Shown here: positions 34,924-45,700 of the stretch, in pieces
Layout of the letters: each line of letters opens with the position of its first letter
Position numbering within the stretch: the stretch's first letter is position 1
NCBI GenBank assembly: GCA_049999805.1
Contig: JBNGIO010006003.1
Span: 71,897 to 135,896 of the forward strand
Source: Folioceros fuciformis
Lineage: Eukaryota; Anthocerotophyta; Anthocerotopsida; Anthocerotales
Direction of reading: 5' to 3'
DNA: 64,000 nucleotides
The notes under the pieces: generated by a model
What the model was told of the DNA's origin: nothing
The model's database searches: none
What the model saw: the letters and a program-made list of their open reading frames with translations, nothing else
Position numbers and translations under genes: made by a program

Positions 34924-34948
34924 TTTATAAACAAAGGCTAGGGTTAGG
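34924..34948 (-). promoter_or_regulatory. TATA and telo-box-like elements of RPS16 copy A
   Basis: On the minus strand, CTAACCCTAG (34,939-34,948) precedes TTTATAAA (about 34,924-34,931), roughly 95-115 bases upstream of the ATG. Telo-boxes (AAACCCTAA type) are a known feature of plant ribosomal-protein promoters. Confidence 0.55.
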
Positions 34949-35085
34949 AGTTCCAGCCCTCTCAAAAACACACCAACCCATGCAACAAAATAGGGCTGGT
35001 CTGGACTTCGCCATTACACATGTATGGCCTGGTTTGGTCTTAGAAGCTATCCATCTACGTGCACTGGTGAGCGAGATGCGAGCCA

Positions 35086-37267
35086 CTACTCATAATGGAA
35101 CACCATCGGAGCGGCGAGCGCTTGAGCCTTATCGTGTCCAAACAGCTTTTCCACAATTGTCAGAGCGAATTCCATAGCTGTCCCAGGACCTCTGCTTGTG
35201 ATCACCTTTCCATCGATCACAACTCGTGAATCAACAGCACTCTGATCCAGGAGATCTCCGCTGAAAGCCGGGTGGGCGGTGGCCCTCTTCCCCTGCATGC
35301 AATGTTGGGCAGCCTTAGTCCTGACCTGTCAAACGTGTTGATGAACCACAAAAAAGCGCTCCTCCTTAAAAATTGAGGGACCGACCTTAAGCAGCTGGTT
35401 TGCTTCCAACACCACGGCCGGAGCAGCACAGATGGCCCCGTATATCCTGTTCTCTTCCTTCTGCTCTGCCAGAATCTTTTGCAAAGCTGCAGACTCGCTC
35501 AATTTCGTCGCTCCTGGCATACCCCCCTGCAAGAAATGGGCAACCAAGCCTTTTAGACAAAACGACGGTCAAGTTTATGGAGGCAGCCTGACGAGGGTCG
35601 GGTACCCACAGGTAGTATAACAAGATCGAACTTGGTGCTGACCACATCTTCAATAAGCTTGTCTGCAATAATCTTCACCTTCCTGGATGCTAGAATTTTC
35701 AAATCCCTCTCCACAGAGGCCACAACCACCTCCACCTGAGCCCGTCGGAGGACATCTACTACAATGACAACCTCCATTTCTTCTGATCCACTTGCTATAG
35801 GAACGAGAGCCTAGGCCAGCACAAAACATGACCACTTCATTAATAATACCCAAGTCATCTAACGAACAGGATCCTCTGGCTGCAAACTCTTACCCGAGGG
35901 GTCGCATCTGCATCAGTCCACCAAGGATGCGCATTGTATTCCTGTCTAGATGCTGTTGGTGTATTCAGCACCTGCAAAACAGAACAGGTGTAAGCTGTGT
36001 ACTCGCCACATCGACCCACAAAAAACCGCTGATGGGGCAGTGGAGGGGTGAAAGACAACGACCTACTTACCAGATTTAAAGCCAATTCTTCCACTTTCTT
36101 TTGGTCAAAGAGTTGCTCTACTAGGGACAGAGCGAATTCTATTGCCGTACCAGGACCTCTGCTTGTTGTGACCAATCCATCCTTAAGCACTCTGAAGTCT
36201 ACCTGCTTGTTATTCGACAGCTTCTCCGCAAATGCAGGATGGCAAGTTGCCTGGAGTTCAGAAGAGTTAGAAAACAGATATCTACATAGCGACTTGACAG
36301 TCACCAGTGACTTCGGTAGAGAACGAGTTAAGGACACCGATGAAACTGGCACCTTTCGTGTACTTCACCTGAACACCCTTAAGAAGGCCCCAGCTTTGAA
36401 GGGCTACAGCTGGTGCAGCACAGATAGCTCCATACAAACGATTGTGCTGAGCCTGAGCCTCGGTTATCTGTCTGAGCACTTCACTGTCCCTCAAGCGCTC
36501 AGAACCTGGCATGCCTCCCTAAAGCCACCCACAGCTTCAGAAGATCTCGTGATCACCTCCTTATTTACAGAATACGGGACCCTCTGCAGAGATGCCATGA
36601 GCTTTTCCCTCCATATTTAGCATCCGCTCTTCCAACACAGACTCATTACGACAACATAAACTCCGCCGCGCATCTGCCTACATCCGTACGGACAATCTGG
36701 AGGTGAACATACCGGGAGCACAACAAGATCATAAGTTTGGCCCTGACAAGCACCGATGAGTGTATCAGCTTCAAGCTTCACGTTCCTGGAGGCCAAAATC
36801 TGCAGCTCTTCTTCAACCGATGCCACTGTCACGTCAGCTCCAGCCCTCCTCAAAATGTCGATAATAATAACAGCCTCCATCTCTTCAGTCCCCTTCCCAA
36901 CTGGAACCAACACCTGGCCACAACCAAACGTCGTCAGACGTCCCCCACTGCAGGATTCAGTACGATACAATGTCATGACCTACACCTTCTTCAGCACCGT
37001 CTCAACATGCGTAGGTGCCACCACTCCAGCGGATGCCACCGACGCCATAGCCGCACAACCGCTGTTCTTTCTGGCGGACCCCAAGAGCAACCCCGGCTTG
37101 CACACTCGAGACTTCCCAACATCAACCCTCGCAGATGCCAAGCCGTGCTGCCTTGCATGTGCCACGGAACATCCAGCGAGACAAGGAGGTCGCGACGGGA
37201 GCAAGGCCCTTCGCACTAAATTCCTAGATGCCATGGAGATTTCTATGCAACGGAACCTCGTCTCCAT
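35086..37267 (-). CDS. DJ1: Two-domain DJ-1/PfpI protein, plant DJ-1 type
   Basis: Eight exons join in phase: 37267-36986, 36913-36713, 36518-36369, 36250-36071, 35971-35894, 35810-35610, 35526-35386, 35292-35086, giving 479 residues. Exon 1 is a Ser/Arg/Ala-rich leader of about 94 residues that could be a plastid or mitochondrial transit peptide. Two DJ-1 domains follow. Domain 1 (about 95-290) has VLVPVGKGTEEME and the nucleophile Cys in YGAICAAPA (about 194). Domain 2 (about 298-479) has ALVPIASGSEEME and the Cys in YGAICAAPA (about 397). Both keep the conserved Glu and Cys, so both sites look active. Plant DJ-1 proteins act as glyoxalase III-like or chaperone enzymes in oxidative stress. 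The exon layout is nearly the same in both halves, fitting an internal gene duplication. The last exon also survives as a fragment at 42.2 kb. Confidence 0.92.
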
Positions 37268-38030
37268 CCATCAAAAACTCCTCCATGCCAAACACCAGAA
37301 TAAAATATTCAAACCCAAGAGCTTGAAACAAATATAGAAATCATTCTTCAGTTTACTCCATTAATTCAAAACCATAATAGGGTACTAGGCACTAACCTCC
37401 TTAAAATCTAATGACTATCAGTAGTACATAAAACAATATGGCTGGAAGGAAAAAAGAGTCTACAACCAATTTGATTCACTAAGGGATGAATTAAAACGAT
37501 TGGATAGATCGATTAGCCCTTCTTTATAAAAATAGGTCTCTTCAATTATTAGTTTATTTTAAAAATAATAAATAATTATTACCTTATAAATAAAACATTC
37601 TCCTTCTTTTATTGAATTTCTATTAAAAAATGCATCCTAAATTTATTCAAAGAGAAATATGCTTATGTTTTTGTTATCGTCCATAGTTGCCAACTTCTTT
37701 TCCTCGCTATTGAAATACAAAGTCTCTCAAAGTCTATATATGTGCAACTACATAGGTAACAAGTAATGTTGCATGATAGCATAGTCTTTGCTATTTTGCT
37801 TACATCTTTATATTACGAAATTATGATACTTCAATCATGTAAGAAATGTTGGAACTTTGACGATGAATGCAGGTGAAGTTTGTTTTGTGATTGATGTCTT
37901 GTGTTGAAGAACTTGGTCGAGGGAGTACTTTACTGATTTATCACTAACTTTGACAGCCTGATTTTGACGTGATGTGTGATAGCATGTTGCAGTGTAGCTA
38001 GCACATGTATTGTGTGTAGGAATTTGGCAA
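37268..38030. other. A/T-rich intergenic region
   Basis: A strongly A/T-rich stretch (about 37,330-37,860) upstream of DJ-1. It has no reading frame of note and probably includes the DJ-1 promoter. Confidence 0.45.
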
Positions 38031-38039
38031 GGCGAAAGG

Positions 38040-38118
38040 GGAGACCAGTGTAGCTACGACATCTGTGTAGGATAGTGGTGAGACCAGTGTAGCTACGACA
38101 TCTGTGTAGGATAGTGGT
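38040..38118. repeat. About 39-bp tandem duplication
   Basis: GAGACCAGTGTAGCTACGAC and the following sequence through AGGATAGTGGT occur twice in a row. Confidence 0.85.
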
Positions 38119-38127
38119 GAGGAGAAA

Positions 38128-39060
38128 GGGGAGACGAATGTAAGGAAGGACAATATTGCGCGACCAAATTTGCAGCCCTCGAGTGCATGTGCACCAATGG
38201 AGTTGGAAGATGGTGAAGGGAGAACGAGTGCAGATATGTCTGAGAAAGTAGGTGTCACGTGCATTGGGGTTGCACAGTTGTACATGCTTGAGCTGCAAAA
38301 AATCCTTGGAACTGATGAGGATGCACTTCAAATTTGCAGATATCACCTCAGGGTGCACTGAAGGCACAGACTCCGAGTGAAGAGCTGCTAGAAAAGCGCT
38401 TCGCTTTGCAGGCTCCTGGTGCTAAGGTGGCGAGGTCGTCAATGGAACTGCGAGAAAGGCTCCTTGCTTTGCGGGCTCACTGTACTACGGTGGCAACCTC
38501 GTTGGACGTGGTTGGTAGTCCTTCGAATTCTCCAACTTCCATACCGATTCATGCACTTAATGTCCTGCCACCCGCTGTAGTAGAGGATAGTGGTGAGAAT
38601 AAAGGGGAGACGAATTTAAGGATGGACGACATTGCACGACCACATTTGCAGACCTCTAGTGCATGTGCACCAATGGAGTTGGAAGATGGTGAAGGGAGAA
38701 CGAGTGTAGTTATGTCTGAGAAAGTAGGTGCCACATGCATTGGGGTTGCATAGTTGTACAGGCTTGAGCTGCAAAAAATCCTTGGAACTGATGAGGATGC
38801 ACTTCAAATTTGCAGATATCACCTCAGGGTGCACTGAAGGCGCAGACTCCGAGTGAAGAGCTGCTAGAAAGGCGCTTCGCTTTGCAGGTTCCTGGTACTA
38901 AGGTGGAGAGGTCGTCTTTGGAAGTGCGAGAAAGGCTCCTTGCTTTGCGGGCTCACTGTACTAAGGTGGCAACCTCTGTGGACGTGGTTGGTAGTCCTTC
39001 GAATTCTCCAACCTCCATACCGATTCATGCACTTAATGCCCAGCCACCAGCCGTAGAAGA
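38128..39060. repeat. 476-bp tandem duplication
   Basis: A unit of about 476 bases is present twice, left from about 38,128 and right from about 38,604. For example, CAGATATCACCTCAGGGTG lies at 38,337 and 38,813. The copies differ at roughly one position in twenty to thirty. Each copy encodes the same peptide run (TPSEELLE.RFALQ.PG.KV), and the right copy leads into the long frame ending at 39,889. Confidence 0.85.
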
Positions 39061-39889
39061 TCGAAACTCAGTTCCCGCCATGCTATTAGTAAGGCTAGAT
39101 CCAGAGCCAGCTCTCGTCATGCCACAGGCAAGGCCAAGTCCAAAGCCAGTACTAGTTCATGTCCAGCCATCAGCAGGAGCAAATCTAGAGCCGCCAACTA
39201 GAGAAGATGAAATCCTAGTCCTTGTTCAGTCGCCAACATCGGGGTGTCCAAATCCATTAAGTTTGGAGGCTTGTCAAGAAACAGGAAGCCATCGGGAAGA
39301 AGTTGATATTGAGGAACAAAGAGAGCAAGAGCAAGGCATACCACATACTATGCCTACACAGGAGCCCCTAATTGATGAGGAGTGTGAGAGAGTGTTTACC
39401 GGATACATACTTGGGAGGCTAATTTTGAACCGGGATTTGTACAAGGACCTTCCTCCTCATGAGGAGTCCAAGACAACACATCAAGAAAGATGTGCAAGAG
39501 GTCTTCCACTGCCACTGCTGTCTAACTTTGAGCAAGTCCCAGGCGTAATGAAGGAACGCCCTAACTGCAAACATTATGACTTATTGCGGGATTCAGAAGC
39601 AGCTTGGTTGGAGTATCATTTTCGTCATCAGGTTCAGCATGACATTTCTGTTCGCGTGGATCAGATGCTTGAGAGCGAGGAACATGACCCTATTTGTCTT
39701 GAATGTGAAAATGAGGGAATTAACAGGTCAGAATCTCTGACAAGGGTACAGGAGGCAGCCCCAGTGGAGGAGAACGAAGACTCCGTTGAAGACCATCAGA
39801 CGAGCAGAGATGAATGGGTGGTTCGTCTCTTAGAAGAACTCGATGAGACACAAGATGAAGTTCCAGATTTGAACGAAGCTCAAACATAG
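38810..39889 (+). CDS. Unrecognised ORF or exon, acidic protein
   Basis: I do not recognise this gene. A 359-codon frame has no ATG near its left end but begins right after a good acceptor-like sequence (AAATTTGCAG). It therefore may be an internal or last exon, or a decayed transposon-linked gene. The N-terminal quarter is the duplicated unit. The middle is Pro-rich (PSPKPVLVHVQPS), and the rest is acidic and polar with a Tyr/Arg/Leu-rich core (FTGYILGRLILNRDLYKDLP) and acidic C-terminus (ELDETQDEVPDLNEAQT). No catalytic or binding motif is evident. The left copy of the duplicated unit has a parallel frame (38,334-38,753) that runs off into a stop. Confidence 0.35.
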   Translation: MQISPQGALKAQTPSEELLERRFALQVPGTKVERSSLEVRERLLALRAHCTKVATSVDVVGSPSNSPTSIPIHALNAQPPAVEDRNSVPAMLLVRLDPEPALVMPQARPSPKPVLVHVQPSAGANLEPPTREDEILVLVQSPTSGCPNPLSLEACQETGSHREEVDIEEQREQEQGIPHTMPTQEPLIDEECERVFTGYILGRLILNRDLYKDLPPHEESKTTHQERCARGLPLPLLSNFEQVPGVMKERPNCKHYDLLRDSEAAWLEYHFRHQVQHDISVRVDQMLESEEHDPICLECENEGINRSESLTRVQEAAPVEENEDSVEDHQTSRDEWVVRLLEELDETQDEVPDLNEAQT

Positions 39890-40489
39890 ATTTCCATGGA
39901 TGTTCAGATTTGGGTGATGACAAGGAAAAAAGAGATTCCGCTTACGAAAAGAGGAGGACAAAGGACAATTTTTGCACCACATTGTAGCACATATTGCGAG
40001 AATGTCAAACTACATAAATTGAAGTAACGAAATTGAAACGGGAGCTAGATCCTTTTGCCTCCTTCCAGTTGCCCAGATTGCATCCTCTGGCTCTAACTCC
40101 TCCCTAATGAAGCTCGAGTTTCTGGTTTCAACCGGCAATACGGCCTGAATCTTCTCGTTTCCCTCCGTGCTGCAGTTGCGCCAGGTGTGCTGAAAACGCA
40201 GAGGTAAAATCAGATTGCCGTCCTATTGACATTCATGCTCTCCAAGTTGGACACTGACATCTAGAGGGTCGGTGAGTATCCTGCTGCAGTTGCCTCACCA
40301 CCACACACCTAAGAGACCTCGTTGTTGTGTTGTAGTTGAGCTTCGTTTTCTTAGAACAGATATCCCACCTCGATAGGTCTCCCTTCTCTGAAGGAGACGT
40401 CCGGCCTCTTTCCCTCACGTCCTAAACGCGTCACCGACTCGTCCGGCACGGGGACAAGGGTGATGTTCAGCCAGATTCCGCCTGTATGA
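39890..40489. other. Intergenic region without a recognisable gene
   Basis: About 600 bases between the unknown frame and the duplicated RPS16 segment. No gene or strong repeat is seen. Confidence 0.4.
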
Positions 40490-41201
40490 AAACTAAAAGC
40501 TAAATCCAGAACAACAAGTTGCATAAAGCTAAAAGAACCACTCTGTATTCCGGGCACTAGTACCCACTCTCCACAGGAGAAGGATGGCAATCAATTCGTA
40601 TCCAGGATTTCCACGCCACACATACACAAAACCCTCCTACATCTTACAAGACCCAGCCTAAAAAATCAATTTCCCGGCCACCGCGAGAACAGCCAGGACA
40701 CCGCCACAGATAGAGAAAAGACCAAGGCATCTGTCACACCCAAACCTATCCCCCTCCCAAAGGTCACACACAGAAGGCATGCCATGAGTCGCACAAGCAG
40801 GAAAGCTTCAAGCGAACCCGATGCGGAAAGAAGCAGTCACATAAAAACTCGAGAGGAAGAAGAAAAAAAAGCACTCACATATTGCACGACATCTGCAACC
40901 AAGCCAAAACTCACAAAATGTGCCGTAAAAAAGGCAAAGGCCTGATATGAATTCACTGCAAAAGTTCCGCATTGGAATGCGTACACAGCTGTACGAGAAC
41001 ACTCTTCCAGTACAAATAGAGAGAGATACATATCTCAGCGCCCTAACTCCCTCCCTTCAGCTGCCTAGAGTTAGCCCCTCACTCACAACCGACGAGAAGC
41101 TCCACCCGAAAGACCGCCTCCATGCCTCGACAGAGTGGGCGAGATCCCCACTGACTTGCAGTCCAGGCCCTGTATGCCCTCCAAACTCCTCCAAAATTCG
41201 C

Positions 41202-41645
41202 CTAACGATAAGACTTCTGGAAGCGGGCCCGTGCACCACGACCTCCAAACTTCTTGGGCTCGCAGCGTCGGGGATCGGCCACTAGCAGAGTCCTGTCATA
41301 CCTAACGAGGATGTCCTTAATCTCCTGCTTCGACTGCTCGTCCACATATTTCTGGAAATAAGCCACCAGGGCCTTGGCGATGCTCTGCCGGATGGCATAT
41401 ATCTGTGAGGTGTGGCCTCCGCCCCTCACCCGGATCCTCATGTCAACCTCAGCAAAGCGCTGGCGTCCCAGCAACAATATAGGCTCGAAAGCCTTGTACC
41501 GCAGGATTTCCGGCTCCACAAGTTCGATGGGGCAGCCATTGATCTTGATCAGACCCCGACCCCGCTTGCAGTAGGTGACAGCCACAGCCGTTTTCTTCCG
41601 TCCGAAGCACTGCACAGACTCCACGGGAGCTTGTGGCCCTGCCAT
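41202..41645 (-). CDS. RPS16: 40S ribosomal protein uS9 (RPS16), copy B
   Basis: Intronless frame of 147 residues from the ATG giving [18 protein letters not shown]. From about residue 10 to the end it reads the same as copy A, while synonymous positions and flanks differ, which indicates selection on the protein. Both copies look functional, as is common for plant ribosomal-protein gene families. Its upstream TATA and telo-box-like elements differ from those of copy A. Confidence 0.95.
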   Translation of the reverse strand: MAGPQAPVESVQCFGRKKTAVAVTYCKRGRGLIKINGCPIELVEPEILRYKAFEPILLLGRQRFAEVDMRIRVRGGGHTSQIYAIRQSIAKALVAYFQKYVDEQSKQEIKDILVRYDRTLLVADPRRCEPKKFGGRGARARFQKSYR

Positions 41646-41732
41646 TGCTGTGACCCTCCGGTCGCCGCCTGCAACAGATGTCTCCCGTCGCCCCCTAGCG
41701 CTGATAGAGCTTTTGAGATGTATACGGTTGAC

Positions 41733-41760
41733 ATATTTATATAGACAGAAATTAGGTTTA
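41733..41760 (-). promoter_or_regulatory. TATA and telo-box-like elements of RPS16 copy B
   Basis: On the minus strand TAAACCTAAT (41,751-41,760) precedes a TATATAAATAT stretch (41,733-41,743), about 90-115 bases upstream of the ATG. This parallels copy A in position and order. Confidence 0.5.
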
Positions 41761-41779
41761 GCAATTTCAAGCCTCGACA

Positions 41780-41972
41780 GGGTGGGCTAGTCTGCTTTAG
41801 AAAGCACTGATTTATATCTATAGGCTGGGCTGGTCTGCTTTAGAAAGCACTGATTTATACCTATAGGCTGGGCTGGTCTGCTTTAGAAAGCACTGATTTA
41901 TANNNNNNNNNNTATACCTATAGGCTGGGCTGGTCTGCTTTAGAAAGCACTGATTTATATCTATAGGCTGGG
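41780..41972. repeat. 45-bp tandem array, about four to five copies, with a 10-N gap
   Basis: Units of the form GGCTGGTCTGCTTTAGAAAG followed by CACTGATTTATACCTATA. The gap at 41,903-41,912 is inside the array, so the copy number is uncertain. Confidence 0.85.
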
Positions 41973-42150
41973 CTGGACTGGTCTGTTCTGGTCTTGGTGG
42001 CTAAAAATCTATGGCCTGATCTGGCCTTGGAAGCTACAAATCTTTGCCCAGGTCTGGTCTAAGAAGCGCTATGCATCAGTGTACAGCGAGTAGCGAGATG
42101 CGAGAGACTACTCATACTGGGACAGTGGAACACCATGGGGCCGCGATCGA

Positions 42151-42285
42151 TTAAGCCTTCTCGTGTCCGAACAGCGTTTCCACTGTTGTCAGAGCGAAGT
42201 CAAAAGCTGTCCCAGGACCTCTGCTTCTGATCACCTTTCCATCGATAACAACTCGTGAACAAACAGCACTCTGATCCAAACGATA
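42151..42285 (-). pseudogene. Truncated last-exon copy of DJ-1
   Basis: The frame reads like the end of DJ-1 exon 8 ([16 protein letters not shown], then ETLFGHEKA) and ends at a TAA at 42,151. No other DJ-1 exon exists nearby, and the sequence beyond 42,285 is unrelated, so the duplication breakpoint lies within this exon. Confidence 0.8.
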
Positions 42286-42706
42286 GCCTGGTTACCTGCA
42301 GTCCAAACAACGCCAGCGCTGAGCGAAAAAAAAGATCCACGCTGTTTCGATGACAGAGGGACTCCAGACCATACTCCATGAGATGGCGGGAAAAATTCTT
42401 AAACCTTGCCTGGTCGCAAAAGATGTAGCTGTTATTCTCTACACCTTGTGTAGGACGACACCTTTTTGTCCACCTCGTGTGTAGAACCTTTCACCGTTTC
42501 GCTGTTGTGTGTACGTAGCCTTCGGTTGCCGATAGTCACGAAGCCAGGAATGGTTTCACGATATAGTTGTACATAACAGGAAGCGGTCGAAGATGAATAT
42601 CAGATTGTTTTGCAACGAGACATGACCTCAATCCACTGGAGAAATCCGGTACTACCTCGCACGAAGACCAATGTTCTTTAAGTTAAACGAAGCTAACAAT
42701 CCCGGG
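42286..42706. other. Intergenic region
   Basis: The 420 bases between the DJ-1 fragment and the 3' end of MnmG. No feature is recognisable. Confidence 0.45.
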
Positions 42707-45700
42707 CTAAGCCGCTGATTGAGCTCGCAAATCGACTTCCGCTTCCGTTTCTTCAGCAACAATTGCTTCCCGTGTCCTTCTCCGGCGATGCTTAACTTCG
42801 AGATGAATGAGCAAAGCCGTCACATCTGCCGGAGTAACCCCACCAACCCGCGAGGCTTGCCCTATAGTTTGAGGCCGAATCTGCGAAGAAGGACAAACGT
42901 CACAAGAGATCCAGGCATAGTAAGGTGCCGAAGGTCTAAAGGTAACACTGTCGTGTTCGGGGGATGGAACCCAACCTTAGCGAGTTTTTCCCTTGCTTCC
43001 ATGGATAGTGTTTGTATCGCTAGGTAGTCCAGCTCCTGTGGTATTGGCTTGTTGTGCTTATGCACCATCTGCGATTGTCCCGAACCCACTCAGAGGACTC
43101 GGAGATGACCAAACACACCAGCTTACACTCACAATCAAAAGGGTGAAACTTCAACAGCAGTAGCACCTGTTCGAGTTGGAACTGCTGACGTGTTATAAAG
43201 CCTTCGTATTTGATCTCGATTTCCACACGTTCCTTCTCAGCAGCTGAGAGATCAGAGCTTCCAAGACCATTTTGGTCAAGAACGTCATAGTGAATATGAG
43301 GCCTCTTCAAAATCGCTGACAACGGTACTAAGTCCTTCAAACTCTGTCCAGAAATTTGAGCTACTACTTCAGCAGCGGAGTGTGCATCTAGGATGAACAG
43401 GACCTGTTAGAAGAAAGGAACACAACACAGCGCTACCTTTTGCCGAATTGAGGTCAAAGACTCTACCAGATATCCTTGTCGATTGCAAACGTTGCTTCTC
43501 TGATTCCATTCGACGTTGCCTGTCCTGGAAGAGCTCCCACATCCGATCGTCAATCAGACCAAGTTCTCTTCCCAGAGGTGTCAGTCTGGTATCTGCGTTG
43601 TCTGATCGAAGCAGGAGGCGATGCTCTGAACGGCTGAACAGAATGCAAAAACAATTACAACTCCAAGCAATCGAGACCAGCATGACTTCTATCTCTCGAC
43701 TATTACATTATCCACCAAGATGCGGATGCCATCAACACAACTTGAGCCACCACAACACGGTACCTGGTCAGCATACGATAAGGCTCACGCAGATCCTTTG
43801 ACACAAGGTCATCGATCAGCGTGCCAATGAAGCTATTTTCTCTCCCCAAAGTGACGAGAGGTTTGCCACCAGCAAATCGAGACGCATTTATTCCTGCCAG
43901 TAGTCCCTGCAACATCAAAGAGCCATCCAGTTCATAGGGACATAGAGCATAACACTGTCCTTGTCTCCTCTAAATGATCCTGACACACGTGATCCTGACA
44001 AAGTTTCACAGCAGATAAACCTGGGCAGCAGCTTCTTCGTAGCCCGTGGTGCCATTGATTTGACCACTGAAGAACAGTCCTCCCAGTTTTTTGGTCATGA
44101 GGCTGTTGTAGCATTGATGGGCAGGCAAATAGTCATACTCCACAGCATAAGCGGGCCTCAGCATTGAGCACTGTTCCAATCCAGGTAGGGTTCTCAACAG
44201 TGCAAGCTGTAAATTCTCCGGTAATCCTGTTGAGAAGCCCTGATTGATGTCCATATCCTCAGCGCCACAACAGGACAGGTTTTGCCTTCATACCCTTTAC
44301 TGAAGTAGAAAATCATAAATGTGTTTGTGCACTTTACCTGCACATACAGTTCTGGCACAGTGCGTCCTTCAGGCTCTAAAAAGATTTGATGGGACTCCTT
44401 GTCCTTGAACCTAACAATCTAGAGAAAGAAGGCTCAATGAGCTCACTCGATGATAGTACATAAACGGATCACCCTCTATGAAAGAAAGCTCATAGGCGAT
44501 TGAATTTTCCGAAATAGCTCACCTTGTCTTCAATTGAAGGGCAGTACCTTGGTCCCTTTGCATCAACCCAACCACCATAAGTGGGAGTTTCATGCAGATT
44601 TTCAGTTATTAATTGATGAGTGGCCGCCGTTGTTCGTGTCAGATAACAGGACATTTGCTCCCTTTCTATATGCACCTCGGGATCCACACTGAACCATCGG
44701 ACCTAAATGCAACCATCAACAGCCTTATCACAGACTGCCCAACACCTGCAGTATAAGGCTGTGGCTAATACACTCTGCAAACTTCATACTGGAACCTTCT
44801 AACGGCGATCATAACAGAAACAATTAGCGAATCTTCCGGTACCAACAAATCTGACATCAACCACACACCTCTTCGTCACCAGGTTGTGGCTCCAACTTGC
44901 TATAATCCACTGAACGAACATCCACTCGTGCCGGTGTGCCAGTCTTCAGTCTGTCTGTCTCAAACCCAAGCATGTGCAGGTTCTCTGTCAACCCTATCGA
45001 AGCTGACTCTCCTGCACGTCCCGCTGCCATGCTGGATCGGCCAACCCAAATCTTTCCATTCATGAAGGTTCCAGTCGTTAAAACGACTGCTGGTGCGTAA
45101 AAATTCATTCCGAACAGAGTTCGAACACCCTCCACGTTGTCATTCTTGCCAACAATAATATCCGTCACCATGGCCTCTCGAATGGACAGGTTTTCAGTGC
45201 TGCAGAATACAAACCAAGCAGAGGTGAGCACAAGTATTAGAATCCAGAGTAAATTATTTACTCGGACGTGCAGAGGGCATCATAAAGACTAGCAGCATGT
45301 GACTTCAAGCACCATCGAAAGACTATCAAGACAGATTTCTTACTTCTCAACAACCTTTTTCATCTCGATTGCGTACTCTCGTTTATCTGTCTGTGCTCGT
45401 AATGCCCAGACTGCAGGGCCCCTAGACCGGTTCAACACTCTCTTCTGCAAGTAGCATCTGCATAGTGACAAGTATTGTTCTTACTGCTCGCAAAGACACG
45501 TTCCGGTATCGAAAGCACTCTGGCAGCAGCAGATGTACTAAATACACGGCAGGCTCAGAATTCCAAACCTGTCTGCCATCCTTCCTATCTCCCCTCCCAA
45601 CGCATCCACCTCATGAACCAACTGCGATTTTGCTGGGCCCCCGACAGCGGGATTGCATGGCTGTAACCACGGTAACATTGGGGCTTAGAAACCTGTCGAG

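Larger units (their letters stand above)
33750..35300. repeat. Segmental duplication, copy A (RPS16 + 3' end of DJ-1)
   Basis: The sequence from downstream of RPS16 through RPS16 and into the last DJ-1 exon is paralogous, in the same order and orientation, to about 40,490-42,290. Shared landmarks outside coding regions are CTCCACAGGAGAAGG.TGGCAAT, the AACTC..CGACGAGAAGCTCCACCC block and GCGAGATGCGAG...ACTACTCATA. Confidence 0.85.
40490..42290. repeat. Segmental duplication, copy B
   Basis: Paralogous to about 33,750-35,300 in the same order and orientation. RPS16 is intact here. The DJ-1 end is reduced to one exon. A 45-bp array has expanded between the two genes, where copy A has a single related stretch (GGCTGGTCTGGACTTC...). 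Confidence 0.85.

Noticed and set aside
37930-38834. Minus-strand frames over the 476-bp duplication
   Set aside because: They are mirror frames of the duplicated unit, with no motif and no splice context.
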